Below, in pieces: positions 54,733 to 62,917 of a stretch of DNA of 64,000 nt. This DNA is from Bilifractor porci (GTDB lineage Bacteria > Bacillota > Clostridia > Lachnospirales > Lachnospiraceae), in assembly GCF_009696005.1 (NCBI RefSeq), contig NZ_VUMV01000007.1, positions 62,001 through 126,000 on the forward strand, given 5' to 3'. Below the pieces are notes generated by a model that ran no database searches, was not told the DNA's origin, and saw only the letters and a program-made list of their open reading frames with translations. Position 1 is the stretch's first letter. Each line of letters begins with the position of its first letter. The position numbers were made by a program, and so were the translations under genes.

Positions 54733-55485
54733 ATGTATACCTGCGATATGCACACACATACCATTGCCAGCGGCCACGGCTCCTCCAGCACCATAGCGGA
54801 TATGGCGAAGGCCGCGAAAAAGAAGGGACTGCTGCTTCTGGGAATTACGGATCACGGCCCGGCGACACCGGCGGCGGGAACACCTTCCTATTTCCGGAGC
54901 CTGATCCGGAGCTCCAGAATACGCTGCGGCATGCGGCTCTGCTATGGGGTGGAAACCAATATCCTGGACTTTTCCGGAAATATCGATATGGATGACAGCA
55001 TTCTGGAGGGACTGGATTACGCGATTGCCAGTATCCACCGCCAGAATCTGGAGCCGGGGAGCAGGACGGCAAATACGCTGGCGTATACGCAGGCGATGCG
55101 GCATCCGAAGGTGAAAATCATCGGTCATCCGGATGATACCAGGTATCCTTTGGACTACGATACGCTTGCGGCAGCAGCGAAGGAATACGGTGTGATCCTG
55201 GAGGTCAACAACTCCTCCCTTTCTCCAGACGGCTACCGGGGAGATGTGCATGACAATTACACAGCCATGCTGCATGCCTGCCTGAGGTACAGGCTTCCGG
55301 TGTTGCTCTCCAGCGACAGCCACGGAACCGGACAGATCGGGGATTTTACCTTCGCGGCGCGCATGGTTCGGGAGGTCCGGTATCCACCGGAGCTGGTCCT
55401 GAATGATAAGCCGGAGCTGCTTCTGGAAATTCTGGGAGTCGGAGAGCCGGATCCCAAAGTTCCCAGATACAAAGGATTTTTCTGA
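54733..55485 (+). CDS. PHP-domain phosphatase, YcdX-like
   Basis: A 250-residue PHP hydrolase. Metal ligands fit the family: CDMHTHTIASGHG at residues 4-16, GITDHGP, the Glu in YGVETNILDF, ASIHRQNL, IGHPDDTR and SSDSHGTGQIGDF. Relatives (YcdX/YcdY set, histidinol-phosphatase type) cleave phosphate esters. The start at ATG 54733 has GGAGGG nine bases before it; an ATG at 54712 overlapping the kinase stop is possible and would couple the two genes. A kinase and a phosphatase side by side suggests they act on the same compound or on each other's product, but this is inference. Confidence 0.8.
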   Translation: MYTCDMHTHTIASGHGSSSTIADMAKAAKKKGLLLLGITDHGPATPAAGTPSYFRSLIRSSRIRCGMRLCYGVETNILDFSGNIDMDDSILEGLDYAIASIHRQNLEPGSRTANTLAYTQAMRHPKVKIIGHPDDTRYPLDYDTLAAAAKEYGVILEVNNSSLSPDGYRGDVHDNYTAMLHACLRYRLPVLLSSDSHGTGQIGDFTFAARMVREVRYPPELVLNDKPELLLEILGVGEPDPKVPRYKGFF

Positions 55486-55565
55486 CAAGGCGCAGAATAT
55501 AGTGTGGGCAGGCCGGCCGGAACGCGTCACCCGGAAGCGGCAGAGACAGTGAGGAAAGAACAGAC

Positions 55566-55922
55566 ATGGATGAAGTGAAACAGAGAATCATACAGGAACT
55601 GGTGCCGGGCAAGCAGATTTCACTTGCCCACATCATTGCCAATCCGGATAAAGTAATGTACACCAAGCTGGGACTGGATCCGACGGTCGATTACTCCAAG
55701 TCGGCAATCGGCATCATGACAGTTTCCCCTGCGGAGGCGGCAATCATCATGGGGGATATTGCCATAAAGGCGTCTGCCGTGGAGATCGGGTTTGTGGATC
55801 GCTTTTCCGGCAGCCTGATTGTCACCGGGACGGTCTCAGAGGTGGACGCGTCCACCAAAGCGGTTCTGGATTATTTTCAGAACACCCTGCACTTTACCGT
55901 CTGCCCGGTTACAAGGACATAA
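55566..55922 (+). CDS. pduU: circularly permuted shell protein, PduU/EutS family
   Basis: A 118-residue BMC-H protein with the permuted fold: the leading strands (RIIQELVPGKQISLAHIIAN) that form the beta-barrel cap, then the BMC core (AIGIMTVSPAEAAIIMGDIA, IKASAVEIGFVDRFSGSLIV). It forms a hexamer tile of the shell and in other systems may bind the PduV GTPase. PduV/EutP is encoded four bases downstream, in agreement. Confidence 0.92.
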   Translation: MDEVKQRIIQELVPGKQISLAHIIANPDKVMYTKLGLDPTVDYSKSAIGIMTVSPAEAAIIMGDIAIKASAVEIGFVDRFSGSLIVTGTVSEVDASTKAVLDYFQNTLHFTVCPVTRT

Positions 55923-55925
55923 CCT

Positions 55926-56384
55926 ATGAAAAAAATTGTTCTCATGGGCCGCAGCGAGGCAGGTAAGACGACACTGACGCAGGCGCTGAAAGGGGAAAAA
56001 ATCACCTACCATAAGACCCAGTATGTCAATCACTTTGATGTCATTATTGACACGCCGGGGGAGTATGCCCAGACAAAATGGCTGGGACATGCGCTGGCTA
56101 TGTTTACCTACGAGGCAGATGTGGTGGGGCTCCTGTGCTCTGCCACGGAGCCGTTTACATTGTTTCCGCCGAAATGCACCAGCACCTGCAACCGGGAGGT
56201 CATCGGGATCATCACCAAGATTCATCATCCGGACGCCAATGTGAAACGCGCGGAGGGATGGCTCCGCCTGGCCGGGTGCAGGGACATTTTCCCGGTGGAT
56301 TCCAAAACAGGAGAAGGGATTTCCGCTATCCTGGAGCATCTGCGGGAGCCCGGAGATGTGATGCCGTGGGAAGAGAAAAAGTGA
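55926..56384 (+). CDS. pduV: PduV/EutP family Ras-like GTPase
   Basis: A 152-residue small GTPase: Walker A GRSEAGKTT at residues 8-16, switch region DTPGEYAQTKWLGHAL, and the guanine-base motif region IGIITKIHH (TKxx in place of NKxD). In Salmonella PduV links the compartment to its movement in the cell through PduU. Last gene of unit 1. Confidence 0.9.
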   Translation: MKKIVLMGRSEAGKTTLTQALKGEKITYHKTQYVNHFDVIIDTPGEYAQTKWLGHALAMFTYEADVVGLLCSATEPFTLFPPKCTSTCNREVIGIITKIHHPDANVKRAEGWLRLAGCRDIFPVDSKTGEGISAILEHLREPGDVMPWEEKK

Positions 56385-56480
56385 TTTTCCGGCATCATGG
56401 ATTCTGACGGAAATGACAGAACCAGACAACGAAATCCCACAGAAAAATGCTACAAACCAACACAAAACAACATGATACTA

Positions 56481-56509
56481 TTGACATTATATAAGCCTCT
56501 GGCTATAAT
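56481..56509 (+). promoter_or_regulatory. consensus promoter of microcompartment unit 2
   Basis: TTGACA at 56481-56486, 17 bases, TATAAT at 56504-56509: a full-consensus sigma-A promoter. The aldolase gene starts about 48 bases later. The -10 and flanks equal those of the unit 1 promoter. Confidence 0.85.
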
Positions 56510-56563
56510 GTCTGAAGAGTATAAAAAACTATCCAAAGGTTTTTCAAGGAGGAAAAGTACAAG

Positions 56564-57403
56564 ATGGTTAACGAATTTGAAATTAAAAAACAAATTTGTG
56601 ACATTGGCAAGAGAATCTACAACCGGAACATGGTTGCGGCCAACGACGGAAATATTTCCGTAAAGCTCAATGATCATGAATTCCTCTGCACACCGACCGG
56701 AGTTTCCAAAGGCTTCATGACTCCGGAGTACATCTGCAAAGTAAATGAAAAAGGAGAAGTGCTTCAGGCTAACCCCGGCTTCCGTCCCTCATCCGAAATC
56801 AAGATGCATATGAGAGTATATGCAAAGAGACCGGATGTCGGTTCTGTTGTACATGCGCATCCGGTTTATGCCACCAGCTTTGCGATCGCCGGAATTCCGC
56901 TGACCCAGCCGATTATGCCGGAAGCGGTTATCGCTCTTGGCTGTGTACCGATCGCTCCTTACGGAACACCTTCTACCAACGAGATTCCGGATGCCATTGA
57001 GAAATATCTTCCGTATTTCGACGCTGTACTGCTGGAGAGCCACGGCGCCCTGACCTATTCCACTGACCTCCTTTCCGCATATCTGAAAATGGAGTCCGTA
57101 GAATTCTACGCGCAGCTGCTGTATCAGTCCAAGATGCTGGGCGGCCCGAAGGAATTCGACAAGGAAACCGTTCAGAGACTGTATGAAATCAGAAGAAAAA
57201 TGGGTCTTCCGGGCAAACATCCGGCAAATCTCTGCCAGAACAAGGGAACCCTGAACTGCCATAACTGCGGAGGAAGCTGCAGCAGCGACGGACTTGGCGA
57301 GCACACAGGCTCTACCTATGCGCACGGCGCAGAGAACAAGAGCAACGCGGATGTTGTTGCAGAAGTAACAAAGCAGGTTATGAAACAGCTGGGACTGAAC
57401 TGA
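56564..57403 (+). CDS. class II aldolase (fuculose-phosphate type) with C-terminal targeting helix
   Basis: A 279-residue aldolase. Zinc ligands VVHAHPVYAT (HAHP at 97-100) and the later ESHGAL, with ANDGNIS (26-32) for phosphate. Class II aldolases of this type split fuculose- or rhamnulose-1-phosphate to lactaldehyde and dihydroxyacetone phosphate. After residue 230 comes a linker with four Cys (LCQNKGTLNCHNCGGSC), then a Gly/Ser stretch and a C-terminal amphipathic helix (NADVVAEVTKQVMKQLGLN) typical of encapsulation peptides. This points to a role at or inside the shell. ATG follows AGGAGGAAAAG. Confidence 0.88.
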   Translation: MVNEFEIKKQICDIGKRIYNRNMVAANDGNISVKLNDHEFLCTPTGVSKGFMTPEYICKVNEKGEVLQANPGFRPSSEIKMHMRVYAKRPDVGSVVHAHPVYATSFAIAGIPLTQPIMPEAVIALGCVPIAPYGTPSTNEIPDAIEKYLPYFDAVLLESHGALTYSTDLLSAYLKMESVEFYAQLLYQSKMLGGPKEFDKETVQRLYEIRRKMGLPGKHPANLCQNKGTLNCHNCGGSCSSDGLGEHTGSTYAHGAENKSNADVVAEVTKQVMKQLGLN

Positions 57404-57425
57404 CGTATACTGGGAGGAAAAATTC

Positions 57426-58820
57426 ATGCCTATTGATGAGAGCATGGTAAAAAACATCGTCCAGGAAGTAATGGCAAAAATGAATATTTCCGATTCTCCT
57501 GCCGGAAAGCACGGCATTTTCAAGGAGATGAACGATGCGATTGAGGCCGCGAAAAAGGCCGAAAAAGTAGTAAGGAATATGTCTCTGGATCAGAGGGAGC
57601 AGATTATTTCGATTATGCGCCGCAAGATCCATGAGAGTGCCGAGATTATGGCCCGCATGGCGGTGGATGAGACCGGTATGGGAAATGTGGGACATAAGAT
57701 CATGAAAAATCATCTGGTCGCCAATGGCGTGCCGGGAACTGAGGATATCAAGACCATCGCGTGGTCGGGAGACCGCGGCCTTACCCTGGTAGAGGAAGGA
57801 CCCTTTGGTGTAATCGGGGCAATTACCCCCTGCACCAATCCGCAGGAAACGATTTTCTGCAATACCATGGGGATGCTGGCGGCAGGAAATACCGTAGTAT
57901 TCAACCCGCATCCGCAGGCTGTCAAGACAACGATCTACGCGATCAACATGATGAACGAGGCTTCTTTGGAAGCAGGCGGCCCCGATAACATCGCCACCAC
58001 GGTTGAGGTTCCCACGCTGGAGACCAGTGCCGTTATGATGCATCATCCGGATATCCCGCTTCTGGTTGCTACCGGCGGTCCGGGCGTCGTAAAGGCAGTC
58101 CTTTCCTGCGGCAAGAGAGGAATCGGCGCCGGTGCCGGCAATCCTCCGGCCCTGGTGGATGAGACTGCGGATATCCGCAAAGCCGCGGAGGACATTGTAA
58201 ACGGCTGCACCTTCGACAACAACCTTCCCTGCATCGCGGAAAAAGAGGTCATTGCCGTCAGCTCCATTCTGGACGAGCTGATGCATTACATGGTTACCGA
58301 GCAGGGCTGCTACCTGGCTTCAAAAGAGGTACAGGATGCTCTGGTCCGCACGGTCATGGATGAGAAGGGCAAGCTGAACCGGAAGTGCGTCGGACGTGAT
58401 GCCAAGACGCTGCTGGCCATGGTAGGCGTTACCGATGAGCCGGAAGACACCAGATGCATCATTTTCGAAGGACCGAAGGAGCATCCGCTTATCACCACCG
58501 AGCTGATGATGCCCATTCTGGGAATTGTCCGCGCGTCGGATTTTGATGACGCTCTGGAGAAGGCTCTCTGGCTGGAACATGGCAACCGCCATTCCGCGCA
58601 TATTCATTCTCATGATGTGACACGGATTACAAAATACGCGAAGGCGATGGATACGGCAATCCTGGTAAAGAACGGACCTTCCTACGCGGCACTCGGCTTC
58701 GGCGGAGAAGGATTCCCGACATTTACGATTGCCAGCAGAACCGGCGAGGGACTGACCAGCGCGGAGACATTTACAAAGAAGAGACGCTGCGTAATGGTAG
58801 ACAGCCTCTGCATCCGGTAA
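57426..58820 (+). CDS. pduP: CoA-acylating propionaldehyde dehydrogenase
   Basis: A 464-residue aldehyde dehydrogenase, the length of Salmonella PduP. Residues 1-20 (MPIDESMVKNIVQEVMAKMN) are an encapsulation helix. The NAD/CoA-dependent core follows (EEGPFGVIGAITPCTNPQET, GGPGVVKAVLSCGKRGIGAG), and the catalytic Cys is in FDNNLPCIAEKEVIAV. It converts propionaldehyde to propionyl-CoA within the compartment. It starts 22 bases after the aldolase. Confidence 0.95.
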   Translation: MPIDESMVKNIVQEVMAKMNISDSPAGKHGIFKEMNDAIEAAKKAEKVVRNMSLDQREQIISIMRRKIHESAEIMARMAVDETGMGNVGHKIMKNHLVANGVPGTEDIKTIAWSGDRGLTLVEEGPFGVIGAITPCTNPQETIFCNTMGMLAAGNTVVFNPHPQAVKTTIYAINMMNEASLEAGGPDNIATTVEVPTLETSAVMMHHPDIPLLVATGGPGVVKAVLSCGKRGIGAGAGNPPALVDETADIRKAAEDIVNGCTFDNNLPCIAEKEVIAVSSILDELMHYMVTEQGCYLASKEVQDALVRTVMDEKGKLNRKCVGRDAKTLLAMVGVTDEPEDTRCIIFEGPKEHPLITTELMMPILGIVRASDFDDALEKALWLEHGNRHSAHIHSHDVTRITKYAKAMDTAILVKNGPSYAALGFGGEGFPTFTIASRTGEGLTSAETFTKKRRCVMVDSLCIR

Positions 58821-58838
58821 AGCAGGAGGAAGAACAAA

Positions 58839-60083
58839 ATGGAAATGAATTCAGCAAATATTGAGGAGATTGTAAAGCAGGTACTGGCCGGTATGTCCGG
58901 AACGTCCGCTGCAGCTCCGGCGTCTGCTCCCGTATCCGCGGGACAGGTTCCGAAGACCGCCCATGTCGCTATGCTGACCGCCCTGGGCCATTATGATGTA
59001 AAAGAATTCCCGATCCCGGAGGTCGGTGACGATGACATCCTGGTCAGAGTAGAGGGAACAGGAATCTGCGGAACAGACCAGCACGAATTTAAGAAGGATC
59101 CCTTCGGCCTGATCCCGGTTGCTCTGGGACATGAGGGAACCGGAGAGATTGTCAAACTCGGCAAAAATGTTACAAAGGACAGCGCCGGAAAACCGGTAAA
59201 GGTCGGAGATAAGGTAGTTACCTGCATGATGTTCCAGGATGATCCGGACATCACCATGTTCGACCTGAACAAGAAGAACGTCGGCGCGGCGGATGTATAC
59301 GGACTCATTCCGGATGATGAGACCCATCTGAACGGATGGTTTTCCGATTATATTTTCCTGAAGGGATCCAGAGGAACCACATTCTTCAATGTAAGCGATA
59401 TGGATCTGAAGTCCCGTATCATCATTGAGCCGGCGGCAGTTCTGGTTCATGCCGTAGAGAGGGCAAAAACAACCGGAATTCTCCGCTTTAACAGCCGCGT
59501 GGTTGTCCAGGGAGTAGGACCGATCGGACTGCTCTGCGTTGCCGTGCTTCGTACCATGGGCATCGAGAACATCACAACCGTAGACGGAAACGACGCAAGA
59601 TTGGAATTCTCAAAGAAATTCGGTGCGACTCACACCGTAAACTTCATGCAGTACAAGGGAATTGACAATCTGGCAAAGGCAGTTGCCGATACCTTCGACG
59701 GACATCTGGCGGATTTCGCCTTCCAGTGCACAGGTTCACCGGTGGCACATTCCAATATTTATCATTTCGTCCGCAACGGCGGCGGTCTCTGCGAGCTTGG
59801 TTTCTTCATCAACAATGGAGACGCTACCATTAACCCGCACTTCGACCTCTGCTCCAAGGAGATTAACCTGGTCGGATCCTGGGTATATACACTGCGGGAT
59901 TACGCGACAACCTTTGATTTCCTGAAGAGAGCGAAGGAAATCGGAATTCCGGTAACGGATCTGATTACCGACGCCTTTCCGCTGGATAAGATCAACGAGG
60001 CGCACGAGTTTGCGCTTGCCCAGAAGGGTCTGAAGGTTGCGGTAACGAACGTTCCGCTGGACGGAAATACAAATAATCACTGA
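58839..60083 (+). CDS. zinc alcohol dehydrogenase (MDR) with N-terminal targeting helix
   Basis: A 414-residue medium-chain dehydrogenase. Residues 3-20 (MNSANIEEIVKQVLAGMSG) are an encapsulation-type helix, joined by an Ala/Pro linker. Catalytic zinc ligands are the Cys in GICGTDQHEF and GHEGTGE. The Rossmann motif is VVVQGVGPIGLLCVAVLRTM. The four-Cys structural zinc lobe of classical horse-liver-type enzymes is not present. It is not the iron-dependent PduQ of Salmonella. It could reduce lactaldehyde to propanediol or propionaldehyde to propanol, returning NAD+ to PduP. Confidence 0.88.
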   Translation: MEMNSANIEEIVKQVLAGMSGTSAAAPASAPVSAGQVPKTAHVAMLTALGHYDVKEFPIPEVGDDDILVRVEGTGICGTDQHEFKKDPFGLIPVALGHEGTGEIVKLGKNVTKDSAGKPVKVGDKVVTCMMFQDDPDITMFDLNKKNVGAADVYGLIPDDETHLNGWFSDYIFLKGSRGTTFFNVSDMDLKSRIIIEPAAVLVHAVERAKTTGILRFNSRVVVQGVGPIGLLCVAVLRTMGIENITTVDGNDARLEFSKKFGATHTVNFMQYKGIDNLAKAVADTFDGHLADFAFQCTGSPVAHSNIYHFVRNGGGLCELGFFINNGDATINPHFDLCSKEINLVGSWVYTLRDYATTFDFLKRAKEIGIPVTDLITDAFPLDKINEAHEFALAQKGLKVAVTNVPLDGNTNNH

Positions 60084-60127
60084 TTGCTGCCGGGAACGGC
60101 GCAGGCTGACGGAGAGGAGAGCAAAGG

Positions 60128-60445
60128 ATGGCCAGGGCTGTCGGAATACTGGAGGTATATGGTCTTACATGCGCGTTTGTGGCTGCGGACGCAGGCTGCA
60201 AGGCAGCAAATGTGACACTGGAAGTGTTTGATAAGAACAAGCCGGCGCATGCCGACGAGCTTCCGGTTCCGCTTCTGGTAACCATCAAGTTCCGCGGCAA
60301 TGTCTCGGAGGTAGAGGCAGCCATGGAGGCGGGGATAAAAGCCGCCGAAACCGTCAGCGGAGTGGTTCAGCATTATGTGATTCCGAATCCGGATGATCCG
60401 GGGGTGGAAAAAATGCTGAAAATCAGTGCTCTCGATAAATTTTAA
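60128..60445 (+). CDS. BMC-H shell protein with enlarged loop
   Basis: A 105-residue single-domain BMC protein ([20 protein letters not shown], then [37 protein letters not shown]). The segment between the second and third strands ([15 protein letters not shown]) is longer than in PduA, and the pore region differs. It thus probably forms a specialised tile. ATG 60128 follows GAGGAGAGC. Confidence 0.85.
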   Translation: MARAVGILEVYGLTCAFVAADAGCKAANVTLEVFDKNKPAHADELPVPLLVTIKFRGNVSEVEAAMEAGIKAAETVSGVVQHYVIPNPDDPGVEKMLKISALDKF

Positions 60446-60474
60446 GCGAAGTTATTTTTCAGGAGGAAAAAGAA

Positions 60475-60756
60475 ATGGCACAGGAAGCATTAGGAATGAT
60501 CGAGACCAGAGGTCTGACCGCCGCGATTGAGGCCGCCGATGCAATGACAAAGGCAGCTGAGGTTCATCTGATCGGAACCGAGAAAATCGGATCCGGACTG
60601 GTTACCGTTATGGTCCGCGGCGATGTCGGCGCTACAAAGGCTGCCGTAGAGGCCGGAAGCGCGGCTGCATCCAGACTTGGAGAGCTGGTTGCCACCCATG
60701 TCATCCCGAGACCTCATCAGGATGTAGAGATGATCCTTCCAAAGAACTTAGAGTAA
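60475..60756 (+). CDS. BMC-H shell protein, PduA/PduJ/EutM type
   Basis: A 93-residue canonical hexameric shell protein: [20 protein letters not shown], then [64 protein letters not shown] is the pore loop of PduA/EutM. It is nearly identical in plan to the C-terminal part of the gene at 61071-61577, so one arose by duplication of the other. AGGAGGAAAAAG precedes the ATG. PduA and PduJ cannot be told apart. Confidence 0.93.
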   Translation: MAQEALGMIETRGLTAAIEAADAMTKAAEVHLIGTEKIGSGLVTVMVRGDVGATKAAVEAGSAAASRLGELVATHVIPRPHQDVEMILPKNLE

Positions 60757-60771
60757 TTTCAGGAGAGTACC

Positions 60772-61083
60772 ATGGGCAGCGCATATGGCTTTGTTGAAAT
60801 AACCGGAGTGGTTGCCGCCATGGATGCCCTCGATATCATGTGCAAGGCCGCCGATGTGCGGCTGGCATCCTGGGAGAGAAAGCTGGGAGGCAGGCTTGTC
60901 ACACTGATCATAGAGGGAGATGTATCTGCTGTGAAAGAAGCAGTAGAGGCGGCGGACACAAAGGCAATAAAAAAGCCCGTCTGTAAGGCGGTCATAGCGA
61001 ACCCCCATGAAGAAATCGTGAAGATGGTTCAGTTAAGCGCAAGCAGATGGAGAACAGTGGGGGATTACGCATGGCGGAAGTAA
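60772..61083 (+). CDS. BMC-H shell protein, divergent
   Basis: A 103-residue BMC protein ([58 protein letters not shown]). The KLGGRLVT pore loop carries Arg where PduA has Ser. The last 15 residues ([11 protein letters not shown]) have no BMC counterpart. The gene start lies 15 bases after the previous stop, and its end overlaps the next gene by 13 bases in another frame. Confidence 0.85.
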   Translation: MGSAYGFVEITGVVAAMDALDIMCKAADVRLASWERKLGGRLVTLIIEGDVSAVKEAVEAADTKAIKKPVCKAVIANPHEEIVKMVQLSASRWRTVGDYAWRK

Positions 61084-61577
61084 GAAAGACAAGAGTCGGC
61101 AGTGCCGATGCCGGCCAGGCGCCGAAAGCTCCTGCGCAGGCTGCAGCGAAAAAAGAAGCTGTAAAAACAGAGGCCGCTGGAGCGGAAGCAGCTAAGACGG
61201 CTCCTGCAAAAGTAACTACAACTGTAAAGTCAGCAGAAAATCATACGGCGAAGGCGCAGAATTCCGGAGCCACAACTTTCAAGGAGGAAAGAAAAATGAC
61301 ACAGGAAGCATTAGGAATGGTTGAAACAAGAGGACTGGTAGCGGCAATCGAGGCAGCAGATGCTATGTGCAAAGCTGCAAACGTTTCCCTGATTGGAACC
61401 GAGAGAATCGGATCCGGACTGGTAACGGTTATGGTCCGCGGTGATGTAGGCGCCGTTAAATCTGCGGTAGAGGCAGGCGGAAATAATGCTTCCAGACTGG
61501 GAGAGCTGATCGCCACTCATGTAATTCCGAGACCGCATCAGGATGTAGAGATGATTCTTCCTCATCTGAATAAATAA
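61071..61577 (+). CDS. BMC-H shell protein with Ala/Lys-rich N-terminal extension; internal second start
   Basis: From ATG 61071 the protein has 168 residues: about 75 residues rich in Ala, Lys, Pro and Thr ([20 protein letters not shown] onward) and then a full BMC-H domain ([20 protein letters not shown]). A second in-frame ATG at 61296 with a strong AAGGAGGAAAG site would give the plain 93-residue PduA-like tile. The internal site is better than that before 61071. Either the gene makes two products, or the upstream part is the out-of-frame tail of the preceding shell gene. Confidence 0.8.
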   Translation: MAEVRKTRVGSADAGQAPKAPAQAAAKKEAVKTEAAGAEAAKTAPAKVTTTVKSAENHTAKAQNSGATTFKEERKMTQEALGMVETRGLVAAIEAADAMCKAANVSLIGTERIGSGLVTVMVRGDVGAVKSAVEAGGNNASRLGELIATHVIPRPHQDVEMILPHLNK

Positions 61578-61598
61578 ATAAGCTGTGCCATTGGCCTA

Positions 61599-61628
61599 CC
61601 CCGTTCCTGCCGGAAGGCGGGAACGGGG
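61599..61628. other. strong intercistronic hairpin before pduL
   Basis: CCCCGTTCCTGCC pairs over 13 positions (one G-T) with GGCGGGAACGGGG around GGAA. No T-tract follows, so it is not a terminator; it could be an mRNA processing or stabilising element after the shell genes. Confidence 0.6.
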
Positions 61629-61716
61629 ACGGGCTGTTTCAGCAGGACGGCAGACGCCGTTTTGAATCATAACAGATGAAATGCCGGTTTTACGGCAGTA
61701 TTTTGGAGGATTTGTC

Positions 61717-62367
61717 TTGGATATTTCACAGGTAGAAAGCATTACCAGAATGGTAATGGAGGCAATCAATCAGGCCCAGAGCCAGCCGCAGCCGAAGGGC
61801 TTTCTGGTTCCGGTAGGCGTATCTGCCAGACATGTCCACCTGACGCAGGAGCATGTAGAGGTGCTCTTCGGAAAGGGATATCAGCTGACCAAAAAGAAAG
61901 ACCTGATGGGCGGCCAGTTCGCGTCTAACGAGCAGGTTACCATTGTAGGACTTAAACTTCGTGCCATTGAGAATGTACGTATTCTCGGCCCTGTCAGAAA
62001 ACAGACACAGGTGGAGATTTCCGCTACGGATGCAAGAACCCTGGGGATCAAGGCACCGATCCGGGAATCCGGAAACGTCGCCGGAAGCGCCCCGATTGCT
62101 CTTGTCGGTCCGAAAGGTGCGCTGTATCTGAAGGAAGGATGTATCATCGCCATGCGCCACATCCATATGTCTCCGAGAGACGCGGAAGCGGCGGGACTAA
62201 AGAACGGTGATGTGGTTTCTGTAAAAGCAGATAATGAACGCGGCACAATTTTTAATCACGTTGTCATTCGTGTGAATCCCAGCTTCACGCTGGAAATGCA
62301 CATTGATACGGATGAGGCAAATGCCGCAGGTATCAAACAGGGTGATACCGTTACAATCATGAAATAA
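61717..62367 (+). CDS. pduL: phosphate propanoyltransferase PduL
   Basis: A 216-residue phosphotransacylase of the PduL fold (not Pta), which turns propionyl-CoA into propionyl-phosphate and recycles CoA in the shell. Residues 1-20 (MDISQVESITRMVMEAINQA) are the encapsulation helix. Zinc-site His residues lie in VSARHVHLTQEHVEVLFG and in AMRHIHMSPRDAEAAG. TTG 61717 follows TGGAGG; an in-frame ATG at 61681 has no site and adds 12 odd residues. Confidence 0.93.
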   Translation: MDISQVESITRMVMEAINQAQSQPQPKGFLVPVGVSARHVHLTQEHVEVLFGKGYQLTKKKDLMGGQFASNEQVTIVGLKLRAIENVRILGPVRKQTQVEISATDARTLGIKAPIRESGNVAGSAPIALVGPKGALYLKEGCIIAMRHIHMSPRDAEAAGLKNGDVVSVKADNERGTIFNHVVIRVNPSFTLEMHIDTDEANAAGIKQGDTVTIMK

Positions 62368-62385
62368 TCCGGAAGTTCAGCTTTT

Positions 62386-62411
62386 CTCCCTGTCAGCTTT
62401 GCTGCAGGGAG
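62386..62411. other. hairpin after pduL
   Basis: CTCCCTG-T-CAGC pairs with GCTG-CAGGGAG around TTT. Only a weak T run follows (ATTTGTG). It is followed by over 200 bases (62412-62624) in which I see no gene, riboswitch core or clear promoter. Confidence 0.5.
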
Positions 62412-62624
62412 ATTTGTGCCATGGCCGGATAACATGGGCAGAGTGTCAATAGACCGATGACACACGTAATTATCAATGGGTGGAAAAGGGAATTTTGGCA
62501 CCCAAATAATATATCTCATTTGGATTTTAGAAAAAGATCGTCGTGCGGAGTCCGTCAGAATGGCAGCCCTTTGATGGTGCCGCCGGAAGCTGCAGGACGT
62601 TATACAGGACAATTTGGAGGAACA

Positions 62625-62897
62625 ATGATTGCAGGAAAAGTAGTCGGAAGCCTGGTTTCGACAAGAAAAAGCGACAAGCTCGTTGGAAACAAGTTCATGA
62701 TTGTGGAACCCCTGCGTCATATGTCGGCAGATACCCGGCAGATTATCGCGATTGATGTGATTGGCGCCGGAATAGGTGAATATGTGATGGTGGCACAGGG
62801 AAGCGCGGCCAGAATCGGCTGTGATATGCCGGATGCGCCTGTAGATGCTGCGATTGTCGGTATTATAGATGAAGGCGGGATTATCGAGGAGGATTGA
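62625..62897 (+). CDS. pduN: pentameric vertex protein PduN/EutN/CcmL
   Basis: A 90-residue BMC-P protein (MIAGKVVGSLVSTRKSDKLV, MIVEPLRHMSADTRQIIAID, GAGIGEYVMVAQGSAARIG) that closes the twelve vertices of the shell. The ATG has GGAGG upstream. The open frame reaches back to about 62457, but that part has no ribosome site and no family similarity. Confidence 0.93.
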   Translation: MIAGKVVGSLVSTRKSDKLVGNKFMIVEPLRHMSADTRQIIAIDVIGAGIGEYVMVAQGSAARIGCDMPDAPVDAAIVGIIDEGGIIEED

Positions 62898-62917
62898 TCC
62901 CCGGGATGGAGTAAAGC

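Noticed and set aside
61681-61716. ATG 61681 as pduL start
   Set aside because: No ribosome site, and it would put 12 unrelated residues before the targeting helix; TTG 61717 after GGAGG fits better.
62412-62624. Possible cobalamin riboswitch or small gene before pduN
   Set aside because: No conserved core could be found, and the open frame reaching back to 62457 has no ribosome site and no family similarity.
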